Source: Virgibacillus_O sediminis
Lineage (GTDB): Bacteria > Bacillota > Bacilli > Bacillales > Amphibacillaceae
Reading direction: 5' to 3'
DNA: 64,000 nucleotides
Assembly: GCF_042643265.1 (NCBI RefSeq)
Contig: NZ_JBHRRZ010000017.1
Coordinates: 202,549 to 266,548, forward strand
Under the pieces are notes generated by a model. It saw nothing but the letters and a program-made list of their open reading frames with translations, made no database searches and was not told the DNA's origin. Position numbers and translations under genes: made by a program. Within the stretch, counting starts at the first letter, position 1, and each line of letters opens with the position of its first letter. This document shows positions 61,606 through 64,000 of the stretch, one piece after another.

Positions 61606-63501
61606 TTATCTATTCAGGAGGCTTCCCACATAGCGCAGTAAATCATTTGCTGAAACAGAGTTATATCCATGTTCATCAATCAATCTGGCTATTACTTCAT
61701 TGATTTTCTTCAATTGATTTTCATCTGGCGTCTTGGAAGAGGTGGTAATCTTCACGACATCCTTCAGATCCGCAAACAGTTTCTTCTGAATGGCTTCCCT
61801 CAGCCGTTCGTGGGAATTATAGTCGAAACGCTTCCCTTTTCTCGCATAGGCTGAGATCCGGATGAGGATTTCCTCCCGGAAGGCCTTTTTAGCGTTCTCC
61901 GAGATACCGATCTGCTCTTCAATGGAACGCATCAGCTTTTCATCTGGATTCATCTCTTCGCCGGTGAGCGGATCTTTGAGTTTATTGCGGTTGCAGTATG
62001 CTTCCACATTGTCCAGATAATTATCCATCAGTGTTTTTGCAGACTCTTCATAGGAATAGACGAATGCTTTCTGTACTTCCTTCTTCGCAATCTCGTCATA
62101 CTCCCTTCTTGCCACCGATATATAATTCATATATCTTTCCTTGTCTTCTTTGGAAATGGACGGATGCTGATCCAACCCTTCTTTTAGCGACCTCAGCACA
62201 TCCAGGGCATTAATGGCCGGAACATCCTTCCTGATAATGGCCGAGGAGATCCGGTTGATGACATAACGAGGGTCGATTCCCGTCATCCCTTCTTCAGGGA
62301 ACTCATTCCTCAGTTCATCCACATCCACTTGATTGAATCCTTCCACATTTTCCCCGTCGTACAGCCTCATTTTCTTCACCAAGTCCATTCCATTTTTCTT
62401 GGAATCTTCCAATCTCGTTAAAATGGAGAAGATGGCGGCAACCCTCAAGGCATGCGGAGCCACATGGACATGGGCCATATCACTTTCCCTGATCATCTTC
62501 CCATAGATACGTTCTTCCTCGGTAACCCTAAGGTTATAAGGAATCGGCATTACGATGATCCGGGAGTGGAGCGCTTCATTCTTTTTATTGGATATGAAGG
62601 AACGGTATTCCGCTTCATTTGTATGCGCCACGATCAGTTCATCTGCACTAATCAACGCAAACCTTCCCGCCTTGAAATTCCCTTCCTGGGTCAGGGAAAG
62701 CAGGTGCCAAAGGAATTTCTCATCACTTTTCAAGATTTCCTGGAACTCCATCATTCCCCGGTTCGCTTTGTTCAATTCTCCATCAAAACGATAGGCCCGT
62801 GGATCTGATTCCGAGCCGTATTCAGCAATGGTGGAAAAGTCGATGCTGCCCGTCAGATCAGCAATATCCTGGGACTTAGGGTCGGATGGAGAGAAGGTTC
62901 CAATTCCGACACGCTTATCCTCTGAGAAGAAGATCCTTTCCACTTTCACATCTTCAATCCGCCCGCCGTATTCCTTTTCCAGTCTCATCGTGTTCAGTGG
63001 GGACAGATTGCCCTCTACCCGGATGCCATATTCCTCATAGAAGTCCTCCCTAAGATGCTGTGGAATCAAATGAAGGGGATCTTCGTGCATCGGACACCCT
63101 TTGATCGCATATACTGCCCCTTCATCAGTCCGCGAGTACTGCTCCAGCCCGCGTTTCAGCATCGTCACAATCGTTGATTTACCGCCGCTTACCGGCCCCA
63201 TTAGCAACAGAATCCGCTTTCGGACATCCAAACGCTTGGCTGCCGGATGGAAATACTCTTCCACCAGCTTTTCAATCGCGTCTTCCAGGCCAAAGATCTC
63301 TTCACCAAAGAAATGATACATTTTCCTTCCATCGCGCTCTGACAGTCCTGAACTTTTAATCATATTATATACACGTGAATGAGCAGACTGGGCAACTTCC
63401 GGCCGTTCTTTCACAATTTCCAGGTAATCCGCAAATGTTCCTTCCCACTGTAGACGCTTCTCTTCTTCCCGGTAGTTTCTCACCTTGTTTAATATATCCA
63501 T
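61606..63501 (-). CDS. prkA: PrkA serine protein kinase / AAA-type protein
   Basis: A 631-residue protein (YeaG family) with an N-terminal AAA/PrkA domain: Walker A GPVSGGKST (about residues 101-109) and KGCPMHEDPLHLIP; the C-terminal PrkA domain includes GEEMNPDEKLMRSIEEQIG. It has been described as a serine kinase and as an AAA+ protease-like factor acting in sporulation. AATGGAGGAGAATCT precedes ATG 63501. A sigma-E-like promoter lies upstream. The trio prkA-yhbH-spoVR is typical of spore formers. Confidence 0.95.
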   Translation of the reverse strand: MDILNKVRNYREEEKRLQWEGTFADYLEIVKERPEVAQSAHSRVYNMIKSSGLSERDGRKMYHFFGEEIFGLEDAIEKLVEEYFHPAAKRLDVRKRILLLMGPVSGGKSTIVTMLKRGLEQYSRTDEGAVYAIKGCPMHEDPLHLIPQHLREDFYEEYGIRVEGNLSPLNTMRLEKEYGGRIEDVKVERIFFSEDKRVGIGTFSPSDPKSQDIADLTGSIDFSTIAEYGSESDPRAYRFDGELNKANRGMMEFQEILKSDEKFLWHLLSLTQEGNFKAGRFALISADELIVAHTNEAEYRSFISNKKNEALHSRIIVMPIPYNLRVTEEERIYGKMIRESDMAHVHVAPHALRVAAIFSILTRLEDSKKNGMDLVKKMRLYDGENVEGFNQVDVDELRNEFPEEGMTGIDPRYVINRISSAIIRKDVPAINALDVLRSLKEGLDQHPSISKEDKERYMNYISVARREYDEIAKKEVQKAFVYSYEESAKTLMDNYLDNVEAYCNRNKLKDPLTGEEMNPDEKLMRSIEEQIGISENAKKAFREEILIRISAYARKGKRFDYNSHERLREAIQKKLFADLKDVVKITTSSKTPDENQLKKINEVIARLIDEHGYNSVSANDLLRYVGSLLNR

Positions 63502-64000
63502 AGATTCTCCTCCATTTAGGACAGGATTTATATCATGTTATGCGGAGAGGGAGATGAACATGCCCGGAAGTTTCCGGTGAATCATTTCTCCCATAAAAGA
63601 CTAGCCGTCTCTCTGCTGATGTATATGCAACCGTTTCCAATATATTATTTAGGAAGAAGATATTATGGAGATTTTTCAGCAGTTGCCTGGAGAAAATATA
63701 GGAAAGTGTGGGGGATGGGAGGTTTTCGCCCCAAGTTAGTGGGTGGCTATTCCTACTTAATGAGTGGATAGATGGAAATCTTATAATTTCAGCTTTTTGC
63801 ATTATAGACAAACGTGTTTAATCAAGTAAAATCCAAACTGACTGGAAATTTTGTTTGGTGGGGATACCTGCTCCGGAAATATACTGATATGAACGAAACT
63901 GTCAAGCCTATATAACCTCAGGATAATTTGGGCAACTTTAAATTAAGAGTCACTTTTCAACTCTTTTTTGTCTACTGTTATTGAGTAGTAAACTGCTACA
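63502..64000. other. 499-bp region upstream of prkA, no clear gene
   Basis: Near prkA there is a sigma-E-like promoter (63535-63564). Open frames at 63533-63811 (minus) and 63535-63771 (plus) have low-complexity composition and no good ribosome-binding site. AAGAGT/ACTCTT with six T near 63945-63972 could be a plus-strand terminator. The rest shows nothing I can name. Confidence 0.6.
63535..63564 (-). promoter_or_regulatory. Sigma-E-type promoter of prkA
   Basis: On the minus strand GGCATGTT (63564-63557), 14 bp, then CATAACAT (63542-63535), near the mother-cell sigma-E consensus GKCATATT and CATACAMT. It lies 34 bp before the prkA start, and B. subtilis prkA is in the sigma-E regulon. Confidence 0.6.

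Noticed and set aside
63533..63811. 92-codon minus-strand and 78-codon plus-strand frames upstream of prkA
   Set aside because: Low-complexity, overlapping each other, no ribosome-binding sites; the region holds the prkA promoter.
1..64000. Mobile elements, prophage genes, CRISPR arrays, tRNA or rRNA genes
   Set aside because: None seen: no transposase or integrase reading frames, no spacer-repeat pattern beyond the GATA array (which lacks unique spacers), and no tRNA-like cloverleaf noticed.

Overview
The window is chromosomal DNA from an endospore-forming member of the Bacillaceae (Firmicutes). Evidence is Bacillus-type ribosome-binding sites (AAGGAGG-like), many TTG starts, sporulation genes (an SspH-type small acid-soluble spore protein, SpoVR, YhbH, PrkA, a CwlC-like amidase), and Bacillus-style regulation: a Pho box, a SAM-I riboswitch, a PyrR attenuator, a candidate cre site and ARG boxes. 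The species cannot be fixed from sequence alone. No rRNA, tRNA, CRISPR, prophage or insertion sequence was seen; this is mostly core and metabolic chromosome.

Layout. 1-2.6 kb: argGH (argH cut by the window edge). 2.7-4.1 kb: a tiny hydrophilic ORF and an MFS transporter. 4.2-8.2 kb: Pho-box-controlled pstSCAB phosphate ABC importer. 8.2-10.4 kb: a sodium:solute symporter with its DUF3311 partner, and a DUF378 protein. 10.6-13.3 kb: codBA cytosine salvage behind a PyrR-type attenuator. 13.4-14.4 kb: an alkyltransferase-like protein and a DUF3231 protein. 14.5-17.5 kb: the des-desK-desR membrane-fluidity system. 17.7-19.6 kb: a DinG/YpvA helicase. 19.8-22.1 kb: a succinate-type CoA transferase and a LytTR regulator. 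22.2-25.1 kb: a K+/H+-type antiporter, a 20-bp periodic repeat array and a frameshifted CwlC-like amidase. 25.2-26.3 kb: lrgAB. 26.5-30 kb: a TAXI-TRAP operon with DUF1850. 30.1-32.4 kb: methionine genes (SAM-riboswitch-controlled yxjG type, metA).

32.5-37.7 kb: assorted stress and redox enzymes (HAD phosphatase, YdaG-like, macrodomain, Hsp20, two tandem FMN reductases, DinB-like). 37.9-40.7 kb: the yrrT-mccA-mccB reverse transsulfuration operon. 41-42.3 kb: an NhaC antiporter broken by a frameshift. 42.6-46.7 kb: stand-alone trpB, a two-domain DUF3231 protein, an aldehyde dehydrogenase and a 48-residue ORF. 46.9-50.8 kb: base-damage repair pair (HhH-GPD glycosylase plus MGMT), DUF421, HAD/Cof phosphatase, FMN reductase, OsmC. 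51-55 kb: sspH, a CoA-type Nudix hydrolase, a YeeE/YedE sulfur transporter and a DAACS symporter. 55-58 kb: an Spx paralogue lacking the second CXXC cysteine, a TetR regulator with twin palindromes, a sirtuin and YpjP. 58-63.6 kb: the sporulation/stress trio spoVR, yhbH and prkA.

The sulfur-amino-acid genes connect: MetA and the YxjG-type protein feed methionine synthesis, while YrrT, MccA and MccB route methionine sulfur back to cysteine. The least explained object is the array at about 23920-24183, where GATA recurs at almost exactly 20-bp steps with 40-bp and 120-bp higher-order structure. Two otherwise intact genes (the cwlC-like amidase and nhaC) each carry one frameshift, so reads should be checked before calling them pseudogenes.
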